This document shows, piece by piece, positions 44,541 to 53,404 of a stretch of 64,000 bases of DNA. The position numbers and the translations under genes are program-made. How positions within the stretch are numbered: position 1 is the stretch's first letter; each line of letters starts with the position of its first letter. Source of the stretch: Streptomyces sp. NBRC 110035 (GTDB lineage: Bacteria; Actinomycetota; Actinomycetes; Streptomycetales; Streptomycetaceae). The notes beneath the pieces are model-generated. The model did no database searches. It had not been told where the DNA came from and saw nothing but the letters and a program-made list of their open reading frames with translations. Where the stretch lies: contig NZ_BBNN01000023.1 in NCBI RefSeq assembly GCF_000829695.1, forward strand, positions 174,194 to 238,193. The letters are read 5' to 3'.

Positions 44541-44682
44541 GAGGGACTCACGTCGTGACGTGACGCCACCGACTGACCCGCTCCACCGTTCCGGTGCCGG
44601 CCATCCCGCCCATCAGTCCGCCCCCCCCGTCAGTCCGCCCCTCAGCAGCCCTCCCCTCCTGTTCTGCCGTCGGCCGGGCCGC

Positions 44683-45510
44683 CTACGGCTTGCGGGCCAC
44701 TCCGCCGTAGGCGTCCACGGCCTTCCCGTCGTCCTCGCCCGGTGTTCCGGCCTCGGGCCGCCATTCCGGGACCTGTACGACACCCGGTTCTACCAGCTCG
44801 AGGCCGTCGAAGAACCCGGCGATCTCCTCGACCTCGCGCACGTAGTACGGCACGGCGCCGCTCGAGTTGTACGCGTTCGACGCGGCGATCATGCCCTCGC
44901 TCGTCGCCGTGCTGTCGCTGATCACGAGGTAACTGCCCGGGGCGAGCCCCGCCATGAGCCGGCTCACCAGCTCACGGGCCTGCTCGTAGTCGGCGACGTG
45001 GCCGAGCGTGTTGAGGATGATCAGGGCGACGGGCCGGGACAGGTCCAGCGTTTCGGCGGCGGCCCGCAGGACGGACTCGGGGTCGTGGAGATCGGCGTCC
45101 AGGTAGTCGGTGCGGCCCTCGGGAGTGCTGGTCAGCAGCGCGTGGGCATGGGTCAGCACGATCGGGTCGTTGTCGACGTACACGATCCGGGCGTCCGGAG
45201 CGACGCGCTGCGCCACCTGATGCGTGTTGTCGGCGGTCGGCAGGCCCGTACCGACGTCCAGGAACTGCCGTATCCCCTGTTCCAGGGCCAGATGCGTGAC
45301 AGCTCGCCCGAGGAACCGCCGGCTGGTGTGCGCCACGTCGACCAGGCCGGGGAAGATGCCCTTGATCTGGTCCCCGATCTCCCGGTCGACCTCGTAGTGG
45401 TCCTTGCCCCCGACGAAGTAGTTCCAGAACCGTGCCGAGTGCGGCTTCGTCGTATCGATGCGGGCGCGTGTCTCGAAACCGGCGCTGTCCTGAGTGGTGT
45501 CCTCCGACAC
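44683..45510 (-). CDS. SAM-dependent methyltransferase (DUF574 / PF04672 type)
   Basis: 275 residues from GTG 45510, supported by AGGAGG seven bases upstream. It shows TTKPHSARFWNYFVGGKDHYEVDR at the start (about 14-37; first 20 residues diagnostic), the SAM site QFLDVGTGLPTADNTHQVAQ and VYVDNDPIVLTHAHALL. The family is abundant in Streptomyces and rarely characterised; fold and SAM-binding are secure, the substrate is not. No membrane segment. Separate from its neighbours by about 90-140 bases on both sides. Confidence 0.9.
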   Translation of the reverse strand: MSEDTTQDSAGFETRARIDTTKPHSARFWNYFVGGKDHYEVDREIGDQIKGIFPGLVDVAHTSRRFLGRAVTHLALEQGIRQFLDVGTGLPTADNTHQVAQRVAPDARIVYVDNDPIVLTHAHALLTSTPEGRTDYLDADLHDPESVLRAAAETLDLSRPVALIILNTLGHVADYEQARELVSRLMAGLAPGSYLVISDSTATSEGMIAASNAYNSSGAVPYYVREVEEIAGFFDGLELVEPGVVQVPEWRPEAGTPGEDDGKAVDAYGGVARKP

Positions 45511-45597
45511 GGCTGAGCCTCCTGTGATGAGCGTGAACAGTGGGTCCAACATAGGCCAACTCGCCGTGGAGTCGGCTCGGTTACCGGCATGCCGTGT

Positions 45598-46644
45598 CTA
45601 GAGGGCGAGGACGGTGACGATGCCGAAGTAGACGGCCAGGAGCAGGACACCGTCGAATCCCACGCGCAGCCAGTTGGCCCTCTGGCGGACGAGCAGGCCG
45701 CTGAGGAGGACGGCCGTCATCACCAGGGAGCCGCTGGTGAGGAACAGTTCCTGTGGGGAGGCGGCGTGGAAGAGCGATCCTCCTCCGTAGGCGAGGTCGC
45801 CCACGACCAGGTTGAGCGCGTCGAGGCAGTTGCCGCCGATGATGGCGGCGATGGCCAGGGTCACGGCCCCACGGCGTACGGCGGCGATGGACGTGATGGT
45901 CTCCGGAAGCGCGTTGACCACCCCCATGAACACCGCGCCGACGAGCCCCGCGCTCAGACCGGTGTGCTCCATGAGGCCCTCCGCGGCATGGGCCACGGCC
46001 CACCCGCTGACCGCGACGAGCACCGCGGCGGCCGCGAACTCCGTCCACAGGCGCCGGGTGCTGTGGGAGGTCACGGCCTCGTCGCCGTCGTCGCTGTCGG
46101 GGACGTCCGCCAGCGTGTCCGTGGTGCGCACGGCCCGCCACATGGGAGACCCCTGTCCGCGGATGAGCCGTAGGCCGCCCCAGTACAGAGCCACCATGGC
46201 GACGGACGCGGGGTGAACCCCCAGTACGGTCACGTCCGGACTGAACGTGGCCATCAACGCGATGCCCAGCAGCACGATGAGCAGGCAGCCGAACATCATG
46301 TTCTGCAGCGAGGCGGCGGCGTGCTCCAGGTTGGCGTCCCGGTGGAACGCGTCGGCTATCGCGATCGCCACGGTCTGCGCGGCGATGCCGCCGACGGCGT
46401 TGCTGTACGCGAGCTGCGGTTGGTCCGAGGCCGCGCTGACCGCCGTCATCACGATCCCGGACATCGAGGTGACCAGTCCGAACAGCACGGCGCCGAAGAA
46501 CGCCTCGCCCCACCCCGTCCGGTCGGCCAGGACGTCGCCCACACTTGCCAGCCGGACACTGCAGACCACGGTGACGCTCGTGGCCAGGACGAAGACGGCG
46601 AAGCTCCAGCCCAGCGGCCACAGCTCGTTCAGGAATGCGGGCAC
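45598..46644 (-). CDS. CaCA-type cation exchanger-like membrane protein
   Basis: 348 residues if started at GTG 46644, which has AAAGG six bases upstream; in-frame GTGs at 46650 and 46659 are alternatives. About ten membrane helices in two halves around a polar loop (TDTLADVPDSDDGDEAVTSH). The second half contains a full alpha-repeat motif (GVVNALPETITSIAAVRRGA and IIGGNCLDALNL). The first half has the corresponding GAVLFGLVTSMSGIVMTAVS, in which the usual P-E pair is S-G. Family members exchange sodium or protons for calcium; with one alpha-repeat Glu missing the ion preference is uncertain. Confidence 0.82.
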   Translation of the reverse strand: MPAFLNELWPLGWSFAVFVLATSVTVVCSVRLASVGDVLADRTGWGEAFFGAVLFGLVTSMSGIVMTAVSAASDQPQLAYSNAVGGIAAQTVAIAIADAFHRDANLEHAAASLQNMMFGCLLIVLLGIALMATFSPDVTVLGVHPASVAMVALYWGGLRLIRGQGSPMWRAVRTTDTLADVPDSDDGDEAVTSHSTRRLWTEFAAAAVLVAVSGWAVAHAAEGLMEHTGLSAGLVGAVFMGVVNALPETITSIAAVRRGAVTLAIAAIIGGNCLDALNLVVGDLAYGGGSLFHAASPQELFLTSGSLVMTAVLLSGLLVRQRANWLRVGFDGVLLLAVYFGIVTVLAL

Positions 46645-47382
46645 GATCACCTTTCGCACGGTCAGGGGGCGGCAGAGTCGACCGCTTACCCCGGCCCTCC
46701 TCTCTTCATGTGCACGCCGAGGTGGTCGAATCCGCGCCGCCCGTTTCGGGAGGAAGGAGCGTCGCGCGGCGCAGCCGGGCACCACCCGTCCCGGCCGGAT
46801 CCGGGCGGCCGGGGCCGCGGCTGATGGGCACCGGTGGAGAACCTTTCACCCGCACGGGCTGAAATCTGTTGTGGCTGCTGTAGACATGCGCCCGTGAAGG
46901 AGCTAGTGTCTCTGTTGTAGCCAGGAAGTCGGTAAGGCGCGGCAGACACGAACTGCCCGCACGAAGGACAGAGGTACTGGCACGGCGGTGGAGTGGCGGG
47001 GCCGGAGTCAGCTTCGGGGTCCCTTCGCTGACCGCCGGGCCCGGTGGCCGCACGAGGGTCACCAGCAGTACCGGCAGTACGCAGGATCCGCAGTACCAGG
47101 CAGTACCAAGAGGTCCGTCAGCAAGGAAGAAAGAAGGAGGGCGACGCCATCAGGATCGCCCGGGCGAGAACGGTTTGCCCGGGTACCGCAGGCCCCGGAA
47201 CGGAAGGTGGTCCCACGGTCACGCATCCGCGATCCCCGCACTCTCCGCCCCCCGACGGGGGCCGGTGCGGAAACAGAAGGCCGGTATGGCAAGAAGCCGG
47301 CCGATGGTGTTAGAAATCCCTCGGGGCCTTGGTGCCGTACGGCACCAAGGCCCCTCGACGCGTTCCCCCATCAGAGGTGCAG
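46645..47382. other. Long leader/intergenic region before the MerR-like gene
   Basis: 738 bases without a supported gene. Bases 46855-46960 are AT-richer and may hold a promoter. At 47061-47106 the 7-mer GCAGTAC recurs four times at irregular 10-14 base spacing. A 32-base perfect palindrome lies at 47323-47354, 28 nt before the start codon. The layout suggests a long structured 5' untranslated region. Confidence 0.5.
47323..47354 (+). promoter_or_regulatory. 32-base perfect palindrome just upstream of the MerR-like gene
   Basis: Left arm GGGGCCTTGGTGCCGT, right arm ACGGCACCAAGGCCCC, no spacer. It ends 28 nt before ATG 47383, so it is either an operator for a dimeric regulator (possibly the MerR-like product itself) or an attenuating hairpin in the leader. 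Confidence 0.55.
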
Positions 47383-47721
47383 ATGACCGCAGAAACACCG
47401 CTCGACCGAATCGACGACGACGACTACCCCGCATACACCATGGGGCGAGCGGCGGAGATGCTCGGCACCACGCCCGCCTTTCTGCGGACCCTCGGTGAAG
47501 CCAGGCTGATCACGCCCCTGCGCTCCGAGGGCGGACACCGTCGCTACTCCCGCTACCAGCTGCGCATCGCCGCCCGGGCCCGCGAGATGGTCGACCAGGG
47601 CACGTCCATCGAGGCCGCGTGCCGCATCATCATCCTGGAAGACCAGCTCGAAGAGGCCCGGCGCATCAACGACGAACTGCGACGCGGTGATGTGGGGGCC
47701 GACCACCCGGCGGATGCCTGA
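47383..47721 (+). CDS. Small MerR-like HTH regulator
   Basis: 112 residues from ATG 47383 (AGAGG upstream). The HTH (YTMGRAAEMLGTTPAFLRTL, GGHRRYSRYQLRIAARAREM, about 16-64) is MerR-type, followed by one short coiled-coil helix (IIILEDQLEEARRINDELRR). There is no effector domain, like the many short MerR-type proteins of Streptomyces that accompany cold-shock and stress genes. Target unknown; the 32-base palindrome directly upstream is the obvious candidate. It stands alone on the plus strand facing the cold-shock block. Confidence 0.85.
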   Translation: MTAETPLDRIDDDDYPAYTMGRAAEMLGTTPAFLRTLGEARLITPLRSEGGHRRYSRYQLRIAARAREMVDQGTSIEAACRIIILEDQLEEARRINDELRRGDVGADHPADA

Positions 47722-47730
47722 CCCGCGCCC

Positions 47731-47752
47731 CCGGCGGGCGGTGGACCGCCGG
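47731..47752 (+). terminator. Short hairpin after the MerR-like gene
   Basis: CCGGCGG and CCGCCGG pair around GCGGTGGA, 10 nt after the stop codon. Only 7 bp, so weak; plausible as a terminator because of its position. Confidence 0.4.
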
Positions 47753-47928
47753 GTCCGTTGCCGCCGGCAGATCAGGCCGGGTGCGTCGCCCGGCCCGGGA
47801 CGGCAGCCCGGGGAGACGAGGGGCCCGGGCCGCCGGGCGACCTCCGACCGGCACGTCCCTGCCGAGCAGGCTCACCCGCAGGAGTGATCCCCGCAGGGCC
47901 GCCGCCCGACGGCTGGCGAGACCAAAAA

Positions 47929-47985
47929 CGAGCCGGCTCCGGCAGCCCCCACCGTCGTGCTGGTGGCTGTCCTGGTGCCGGCTCG
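47929..47985 (-). terminator. Rho-independent terminator at the end of the cold-shock block
   Basis: Outer arms CGAGCCGGC (47929-47937) and GCCGGCTCG (47977-47985) with further inner pairing. On the minus strand the structure is followed at once by GTTTTTGG, a true T-run, rare in this genome. It lies 16 nt past the stop of the 102-residue protein gene. Confidence 0.7.
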
Positions 47986-48000
47986 CGCATGTCCCGTCGG

Positions 48001-48309
48001 TCAGACGGACAAGGGGGCGCCGAGCATCGCGGAAGCCCGCTGGAGCGGATCGACGGTCTTCGCGGGCGCGGCCCGGGAGACGGTGCGGCAGGTGAAGCCG
48101 AGCTGGGCCATGGCCCGCAGGACCTCGCCGGCACTGAAATCACGGCGGTCCTGGTGGGTGATGACCTGGCCGACCTGCTTGGCGGGGTAGTGACGGCGTC
48201 CGATGATCACGGAGTCGCCCACGACCGGCTCGGGCTTGACGCCCTTCATCGATTCCAGCACGCCGTTCCTGGTGAGCTCGAACGGGAAGCGGGCGATGAC
48301 ACAACGCAT
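48001..48309 (-). CDS. Conserved hypothetical protein of the cold-shock block
   Basis: 102 residues, ATG 48309. MRCVIARFPFELTRNGVLES, then VIIGRRHYPAKQVGQVITHQ and FSAGEVLRAMAQLGFTCRTV form a compact conserved domain that I recall from other Streptomyces genomes beside CspA/DEAD-box genes, without known function. No membrane segment or signal. It is the last gene of the minus-strand run csp, helicase, CBS protein, this gene, and is followed by a T-run terminator. Confidence 0.75.
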   Translation of the reverse strand: MRCVIARFPFELTRNGVLESMKGVKPEPVVGDSVIIGRRHYPAKQVGQVITHQDRRDFSAGEVLRAMAQLGFTCRTVSRAAPAKTVDPLQRASAMLGAPLSV

Positions 48310-48358
48310 GATGCCTCACAAGGAGAAGAAGGGGAGAGGGCCGGCCCGGCGAAGCGGT

Positions 48359-48751
48359 TCAGCGGGAGAGCGCCAGGACGCCGGGGGCGTTGCCGTGCTC
48401 GTCGGCCCCGGGCCGGCGCCGCCGCACGGCGCGCTCGGCTTCGGCCGCTGTGGCCGGCGGCGAGGTGAAGGGCCCGCCGCCGTCGGCGACGTCCCGCAGG
48501 CGGACCCGGTCCGTGTACCCGGCACCGTCCCGCACGGCGGTGAGCCGGGCCCGGGTGACCAGGCCGATGCGCTGGCCGTCCTCGTCACAGACGACGAGGT
48601 GCCCCGTGCGGGCGGCGGCCATGACGGACAGCGCCACCTCGACGGTCATGTCGTCCCAGACCTGAGGACCGGCCGCGTCCACGGCGTCGGCCGCCGTCCG
48701 GTGCACGGCGTCGGTGTGCGGTGAGCGGGACTGCGCCTGGACCGGCGTCAA
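48359..48751 (-). CDS. CBS-domain protein
   Basis: 130 residues, ATG 48751. A CBS-type unit is visible: VWDDMTVEVALSVMAAARTG, HLVVCDEDGQRIGLVTRARL (about 31-70); the second half of a CBS pair is only weakly present (LRDVADGGGPFTS). Such stand-alone proteins bind adenine nucleotides and often act as energy or stress sensors. It lies 64 bases downstream of the DEAD-box helicase gene in the same direction. Confidence 0.75.
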   Translation of the reverse strand: MTPVQAQSRSPHTDAVHRTAADAVDAAGPQVWDDMTVEVALSVMAAARTGHLVVCDEDGQRIGLVTRARLTAVRDGAGYTDRVRLRDVADGGGPFTSPPATAAEAERAVRRRRPGADEHGNAPGVLALSR

Positions 48752-48815
48752 GAGCTGCCTCCTGCGGAGATGGTTCGGCTTCCTGGTCGGGACGACGGGA
48801 ACGCGACCACAGGAC

Positions 48816-50306
48816 CTAGGCTGCCGCGTCGGAGACGGACTGCCGTGCGGGCGCGCGCCGGGTGGCCGAAGCCGGACGGCGCCGGCCGCGGGTGGCGCGG
48901 CGCTTGGGACGTTCGGCCACCGGCGCGGTGATGACCACCGGGATGCCGGAGGGGGCCTGGGCGCCGGTGATGCGGTGCAGGGCCTCCGCGCCGGCGCGGA
49001 CCTGGGTCGTCTGCGGGACGATGCCGGCCGTCGCCATGAGGCGGGTCATGGCCCGGCGCTGGTTCGGGGTGACCAGGGTGACCACGCTGCCGGACTCACC
49101 GGCGCGGGCGGTGCGGCCGCCGCGGTGGAGGTAGTCCTTGTGGTCGGTCGGAGGATCGACGTTGACGACGAGGTCGAGGCTGTCGACGTGGATGCCGCGC
49201 GCGGCGACGTTGGTCGCCACCAGCACGCTGACGTGACCGTCCTTGAACTGCTTCAGCGTACGGGTGCGCTGCGGCTGCGACTTGCCCCCGTGCAGGGCGG
49301 CGGCCCGTACCCCGCTGTTCAGGAGGTGCTCGGTCAGGCGGTCGACGGCGTGCTTGGTGTCCAGGAACATGAGCACGCGGCCGTCGCGTGCGGCGATCTC
49401 GGTGGTGGCCGCGTGCTTGTCGGCGCCGTGGACGTGGAGCACGTGGTGCTCCATCGTCGTGACCGCGCCGGCCGACGGATCGACGGAGTGCACGACGGGG
49501 TCGGTCAGGTAGCGGCGCACGAGCAGATCGACGTTGCGGTCGAGCGTGGCGGAGAACAGCATGCGCTGGCCCCCGGGGCTGACCTGGTCGAGCAGGGCCG
49601 TGACCTGCGGCATGAAGCCCATGTCGGCCATCTGGTCCGCCTCGTCGAGGACGGTGACGGAAACCTGGTCCAGCAGGCAGTCGCCGCGGTCGATGAGGTC
49701 CTTGAGGCGTCCGGGGGTGGCGACGACGATCTCGGCGCCGCCGCGCAGCGCGTGGGCCTGCCTGCCGATCGGCATCCCTCCCACGACCGTGGCCAGGCGC
49801 AGCCGCACGGAGCGGGCGTACGGCGTCAGCGCGTCGGTGACCTGCTGCGCCAGCTCACGCGTCGGTACGAGGACCAGCCCCAGCGGCTGCCGGGCCTCGG
49901 CGCGCCGGCTGGCCGTACGGGCCAGCAGGGCCAGCCCGAAGGCGAGGGTCTTGCCGGAGCCGGTGCGCCCCCGGCCGAGGACGTCGCGGCCGGCGAGGGA
50001 GTTCGGCAGCGTCGCGGCCTGGATCGGGAACGGTACGGTCACGCCCTCCGATCCGAGCGCGGCCAGCAGCCCCGCGGGCATGTCGAGGTCGGCGAAGCCC
50101 GCCGCGGCGGGAAGCGCCGGGGTGATCGTCCGCGGGAGAGCGAACTCACCCGACACCGCGGAGGGCCGGCGGCTGTGACCGCCGGAGCGGGTCGGCCCGC
50201 CGGAGCGGCCCGGGACCGACGAGCCGAACCGTTTGCCGCTCCTGCCCGGCTCGGCGCCGCCCGTACGGGTGCGGGCGAAACGGTCGTTCGTGCGTGTGCG
50301 GTTCAT
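48816..50306 (-). CDS. DEAD-box ATP-dependent RNA helicase
   Basis: 496 residues from ATG 50306, with AGGAAGGT upstream; the upstream ATG 50330 has no such site. A basic low-complexity head (about 1-65) precedes the core: Q motif PFPIQAATLP, motif I GRTGSGKT, Ia PTRELA, Ib TPGRL, II DEAD, III SAT, IV VLMFLDTK, V ATNVAARGIHV, VI HRGGRTARAG. The C-terminal tail is Arg/Ala-rich (RRATRGRRRPASATRRAPAR). It unwinds structured RNA, expected at low temperature given the csp gene upstream. All core motifs are intact. Confidence 0.95.
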   Translation of the reverse strand: MNRTRTNDRFARTRTGGAEPGRSGKRFGSSVPGRSGGPTRSGGHSRRPSAVSGEFALPRTITPALPAAAGFADLDMPAGLLAALGSEGVTVPFPIQAATLPNSLAGRDVLGRGRTGSGKTLAFGLALLARTASRRAEARQPLGLVLVPTRELAQQVTDALTPYARSVRLRLATVVGGMPIGRQAHALRGGAEIVVATPGRLKDLIDRGDCLLDQVSVTVLDEADQMADMGFMPQVTALLDQVSPGGQRMLFSATLDRNVDLLVRRYLTDPVVHSVDPSAGAVTTMEHHVLHVHGADKHAATTEIAARDGRVLMFLDTKHAVDRLTEHLLNSGVRAAALHGGKSQPQRTRTLKQFKDGHVSVLVATNVAARGIHVDSLDLVVNVDPPTDHKDYLHRGGRTARAGESGSVVTLVTPNQRRAMTRLMATAGIVPQTTQVRAGAEALHRITGAQAPSGIPVVITAPVAERPKRRATRGRRRPASATRRAPARQSVSDAAA

Positions 50307-50523
50307 GGGGGACCTTCCTCGATGCGGCACATATCAAGGAATTCCCGCAGCGATGAGCGGCATGGAGAATTGCAAGAACAGGCCGAATGGAATGAAAAAG
50401 CGAATCGTGCGCCGCGGGACAGTCGAGAGGCCGTGTTCCGGTACCCCTCGGAAGGTGATCCGTATGCGCAGGTCTGCGATTCCTCGCAGTCGTCCCGCAG
50501 GTGGGAACACTGCGGGACGTGCA

Positions 50524-50567
50524 TACAGCTGGGGCCCGCACCCCGAAGGATGCGGGCCCCAGCTGTA
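50524..50567 (-). terminator. Strong hairpin terminator of the csp gene
   Basis: 17-bp perfect arms TACAGCTGGGGCCCGCA (50524-50540) and TGCGGGCCCCAGCTGTA (50551-50567) with a 10-base loop CCCCGAAGGA, 16 nt past the csp stop. It separates the short csp transcript from the helicase gene. Confidence 0.85.
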
Positions 50568-50582
50568 CGGTGTGCGCCGGCG

Positions 50583-50786
50583 TCAGGCGGGAACGATGTT
50601 CTCGGCCGTCGGGCCCTTCTGGCCCTGCGCGATGTCGAAGTTCACCTTCTGGCCTTCGAGCAGCTCACGGAAGCCCTGAGCGGCGATGTTCGAGTAGTGG
50701 GCGAACACGTCGGCGCCGCCGCCGTCCTGCTCGATGAAGCCGAAGCCCTTTTCCGCGTTGAACCACTTCACAGTGCCAGTAGCCAT
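50583..50786 (-). CDS. Cold-shock protein (CspA family)
   Basis: 67 residues from ATG 50786. The single OB-fold has RNP1 KGFGFI and RNP2 [25 protein letters not shown] then [15 protein letters not shown]. It binds single-stranded RNA/DNA and melts structure. Identical in layout to the Streptomyces CspA/ScoF group; the particular paralogue is not assigned. GGAG lies upstream of the start. The leader carries a hairpin at 50814-50838 and T-rich tracts, as in temperature-regulated csp leaders. Confidence 0.95.
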   Translation of the reverse strand: MATGTVKWFNAEKGFGFIEQDGGGADVFAHYSNIAAQGFRELLEGQKVNFDIAQGQKGPTAENIVPA

Positions 50787-51277
50787 GTCTTGTCTCCTTC
50801 GGGGGCAGTGAATCGGCGTCCGCACTGCGCGGACGCCGTGTCGCCGCGATGATCAACCCGCCGGAAAAAGACCGGTGCCAAAAAACACTTCCAGTGGCGC
50901 AGAGGCCGACTGAGGAGAATTTGGAATTTCGGGAACCACAACTGCAACTGGGGCCGACAGTAGCACGATGTGGCGGTCGATGTACGGTGAATAATTCCGC
51001 TCTGCTCGTTACTGCAGGGAAACTGCCCGCACGGTTCCGTAGAACTCTCACTCCGCGGGTACAGATATCGTGTGGTGCGGATCCCACCGGTCCGTGAATC
51101 CCCGGCTCCGGCCGCCGAGGTGCGGGGCGCGCGACGTGCGGTCGCCCGCTTCGGCGGGACGGGCCGAGCCGTGCGTTCGGTGGTGCGCCACAACCGTCGG
51201 CCGGAGATCCGGTGCCGGGGTGCCTCCCGGCGCCGGGGTTGCCGGCCCGGCGCCCGGCGGGTGCGGAACGGGAGCGG
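50787..51277. other. Csp 5' leader and promoter region
   Basis: 491 bases, no gene supported. Towards csp on the minus strand the leader has TTTTTT and TTTTT tracts (50860-50890) and the hairpin at 50814-50838. A possible -10 (TACTGT near 50965) would give a leader of about 170 nt, typical for cold-shock genes; this promoter is inferred. The remainder, towards the DUF5133 gene, shows nothing distinctive. Confidence 0.5.
50814..50838 (-). promoter_or_regulatory. Hairpin in the csp leader
   Basis: Arms CGGCGTCCGC and GCGGACGCCG enclose a 5-base loop, ending 28 nt before the csp start codon. It could act as a temperature-sensitive structure; position is seen, role is inferred. Confidence 0.5.
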
Positions 51278-51505
51278 TCAGCCGGCGACCAGGGCGTCGT
51301 CGGCGGTACGGACCTCGGACAGCCTGCGGCGAGCGGCGACCAGGGCGGAGCCGATGTCACGGGTGCCGGTGGACACGCACAGGGTGTAGGCGACGTCCTC
51401 CATGCGCCGGCGTGCTTCCTCGCCGCCGTTCTCGGCGTGCGCCATGCGCAGCGTCTCGTACTGCTCGACCAGGTTCTCCAGCACGGCCGGGTGTGCCATG
51501 AGCAT
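51278..51505 (-). CDS. DUF5133-family small protein
   Basis: 75 residues from ATG 51505 (GAAGGGAAG upstream). MLMAHPAVLENLVEQYETLR and RRMEDVAYTLCVSTGTRDIG are the recognisable DUF5133 pattern: two helices and a conserved V-x-D-V-A-Y-T-L-C-V-x-T-G-T block. The role is unknown; these genes are common in Streptomyces stress-associated regions. No neighbours within 200 bases on the same strand. Confidence 0.82.
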   Translation of the reverse strand: MLMAHPAVLENLVEQYETLRMAHAENGGEEARRRMEDVAYTLCVSTGTRDIGSALVAARRRLSEVRTADDALVAG

Positions 51506-51729
51506 CGGAAGCTTCCCTTCTGCCGTCACCCTCATGGGTCATACGCAGAGCCGTCTGCCCCGGACTCCGGCCGCTACTCCCGTGGTCCGGGTGAACGCCC
51601 GGAGCGCGGGAGACCGGCGAGGGGGCAACCGGCGGACGGGGCCGGGGGTAGGCCCTACCGGTGACCCGGCGTATCCGTATGGTCGCCAAGAGTGGCGGTG
51701 CTGCGAGGGTGGCCCATACCGTCGGGCTC

Positions 51730-52797
51730 ATGAGGAAATACCAGGTCACAGGCCTCAGTTGCGCCATCGCGCCCCTCGTCGTCGGCGTGGGCGCCCTCGC
51801 TCCGGCCGCCTCCGCCCGCAGCGGACCCGAGCAAGTGGTCAGTCCGGGGCAGTCCATCCAGAAGGCCGTTGACGCGGCCGCACCCGGAGCCACCATCGTC
51901 CTGACGCGGGGCACCTACCGCGGAAGCGTCACGATCACCAAGCCGCTGACCCTCCGGGGCGCGGAGGGTCAGACCGTGATCGTGCCCGGAGAGGACGAGG
52001 AGGAGCGGAGCGCGTGCGCGGAGGCCGGGAACGGCATCTGCGTCACCGGCACGGACGCACAACCCGTCACCGGGGTACGGGTCCGGTCGCTGACCGTCGA
52101 AGGGTTCAAGAAGAACGGCGTCCTGGCCACGCGCACCGACCAACTGGAGGTCCACCGGGTGACCGCCCGGGACAACGGCCAGTGGGGCATCGCGCAGGAC
52201 CGCTCCACCCGCGCCTCGTTCCGCCACAACACCGCAAGCGGCAACGGCGACGCCGGGCTGTACACCGCCAACGTGTTCGAGGCGGACGCGGAGAGCGAGA
52301 CCCTCGACACCCGTGGCACGGTGATCAGCGGCAACCGCCTGACGGGCAACCGGATCGGCATGACCACCCGTCGGCTCAGGAACCTCACCGTCGAGCACAA
52401 CGCCGTCACCGGGAACTGCGCGGGTGTCTTCGTCGTGCTGCCGCGCACGGTGGGCGACCTGACCGTCCGCCGCAACGCGGTCTACGAGAACAACACCTCC
52501 TGCCCCGCCACCGCGCGCCTGCCCCACCTCCAGGGGATCGGCATCGTCCTCGTCGGTACGAAGGAGGTACTGGTGACGCAGAACGCGGTCCACGACAACG
52601 TGGGTGACTCGCCGTATTCCGGCGGGATCGTCGTGTTCGGCAGCATGGACGGCATCCCCAACGACCGGAACGTCGTCCGTGACAACCTCGTGCTGGGCAA
52701 CCACCCGGCGGACCTGGCCACCCGCGACGACAAGGGGAAGGACAACACGTTCGTCGACAACATCTGCCAGACCTCCGAACCGGCCGGCACCTGCTGA
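51730..52797 (+). CDS. Secreted right-handed beta-helix protein
   Basis: 355 residues from ATG 51730. A signal peptide (MRKYQVTGLSCAIAPLVVGV, cut after about ASA-R near residue 33) is followed by a parallel beta-helix with repeated short strands: GQSIQKAVDAAAPGATIVLT, ITKPLTLRGAEGQTVIV, then many N-x-(A/V)-x-x-N turns (HNTASGNGDAGLYTANVF, EHNAVTGNCAGVFVV). This resembles NosD/pectate-lyase-like beta-helix proteins often annotated as copper-binding NosD. No catalytic residues of polysaccharide lyases are identified. Three Cys pairs are plausible in the extracellular form. Function unknown. Confidence 0.82.
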   Translation: MRKYQVTGLSCAIAPLVVGVGALAPAASARSGPEQVVSPGQSIQKAVDAAAPGATIVLTRGTYRGSVTITKPLTLRGAEGQTVIVPGEDEEERSACAEAGNGICVTGTDAQPVTGVRVRSLTVEGFKKNGVLATRTDQLEVHRVTARDNGQWGIAQDRSTRASFRHNTASGNGDAGLYTANVFEADAESETLDTRGTVISGNRLTGNRIGMTTRRLRNLTVEHNAVTGNCAGVFVVLPRTVGDLTVRRNAVYENNTSCPATARLPHLQGIGIVLVGTKEVLVTQNAVHDNVGDSPYSGGIVVFGSMDGIPNDRNVVRDNLVLGNHPADLATRDDKGKDNTFVDNICQTSEPAGTC

Positions 52798-53168
52798 CCG
52801 GCCGGCCCGCGGCGGCCCGGACCAGTACCTCTTCGGCACCCCGACCACCTGCGGCAGCCGAACCACCCCCGACACCGGAGAAACAACCCTGTGCGGCCTC
52901 ACCGCAGCACAGCGGCGACTCATCCGTGACGTCCACGGCATGTCTCCGAGGAAACCCCAAGCGCCCGACAGGTCCGGCTGACGCCGCCTCCACGGTCGGA
53001 TGCTCGGCCTCCACCCACGGCACACCCGACGCCTGCACCCGCGCGAGGAGGCCCGGTGGGAGCACGGGCGCACGGCCCACCACCCGGACATGGCGGCCGG
53101 TCCACCACGGCCTGACCGCCGCGCCGAGTGACGGCCCGGTCCGCCACCGCCTCGAAAGAGAGCACGAC
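52798..53168. other. Intergenic region without supported gene
   Basis: 371 bases. A frame near 52840-52980 reads GETTLCGLTAAQRRLIRDVH, which could be a gene remnant but is not recognised. No hairpin or repeat stands out. Confidence 0.35.
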
Positions 53169-53378
53169 ATGACGCAGGACCACTCCCCCCGACCCGATGC
53201 CGCCCTCGGGCCGGAAGCCCGGCTGAGCCGGCTGGAAGCACAGGTCGCGACCCTGGCCGAGGCCGTCCGGGCGCTCGCCCGGGGCCTGGAGAGCCTCCCG
53301 TCGGAGGACACTCCGCCCGAGGAAGCAGCACGCGGCGCACGACTCGCCCACGAACTCCTCCTCTCCAAGGGCATGTAG
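53169..53378 (+). CDS. Small coiled-coil protein
   Basis: 69 residues from ATG 53169. The middle (ARLSRLEAQVATLAEAVRAL ARGLESL split over about 17-43) is one amphipathic heptad-patterned helix, flanked by polar ends. Such short Leu-heptad proteins appear next to universal stress protein genes in actinobacteria; I do not recognise a named family. It lies about 170 bases before the Usp gene on the same strand. Confidence 0.6.
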   Translation: MTQDHSPRPDAALGPEARLSRLEAQVATLAEAVRALARGLESLPSEDTPPEEAARGARLAHELLLSKGM

Positions 53379-53404
53379 ACGCACGGGGGCGCCGGAGACA
53401 ACCG

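Noticed and set aside
52604..52981. 125-codon frame downstream of the beta-helix gene
   Set aside because: Its first half is an alternative frame of the beta-helix gene and the remainder has no recognised family, although a gene remnant cannot be excluded.
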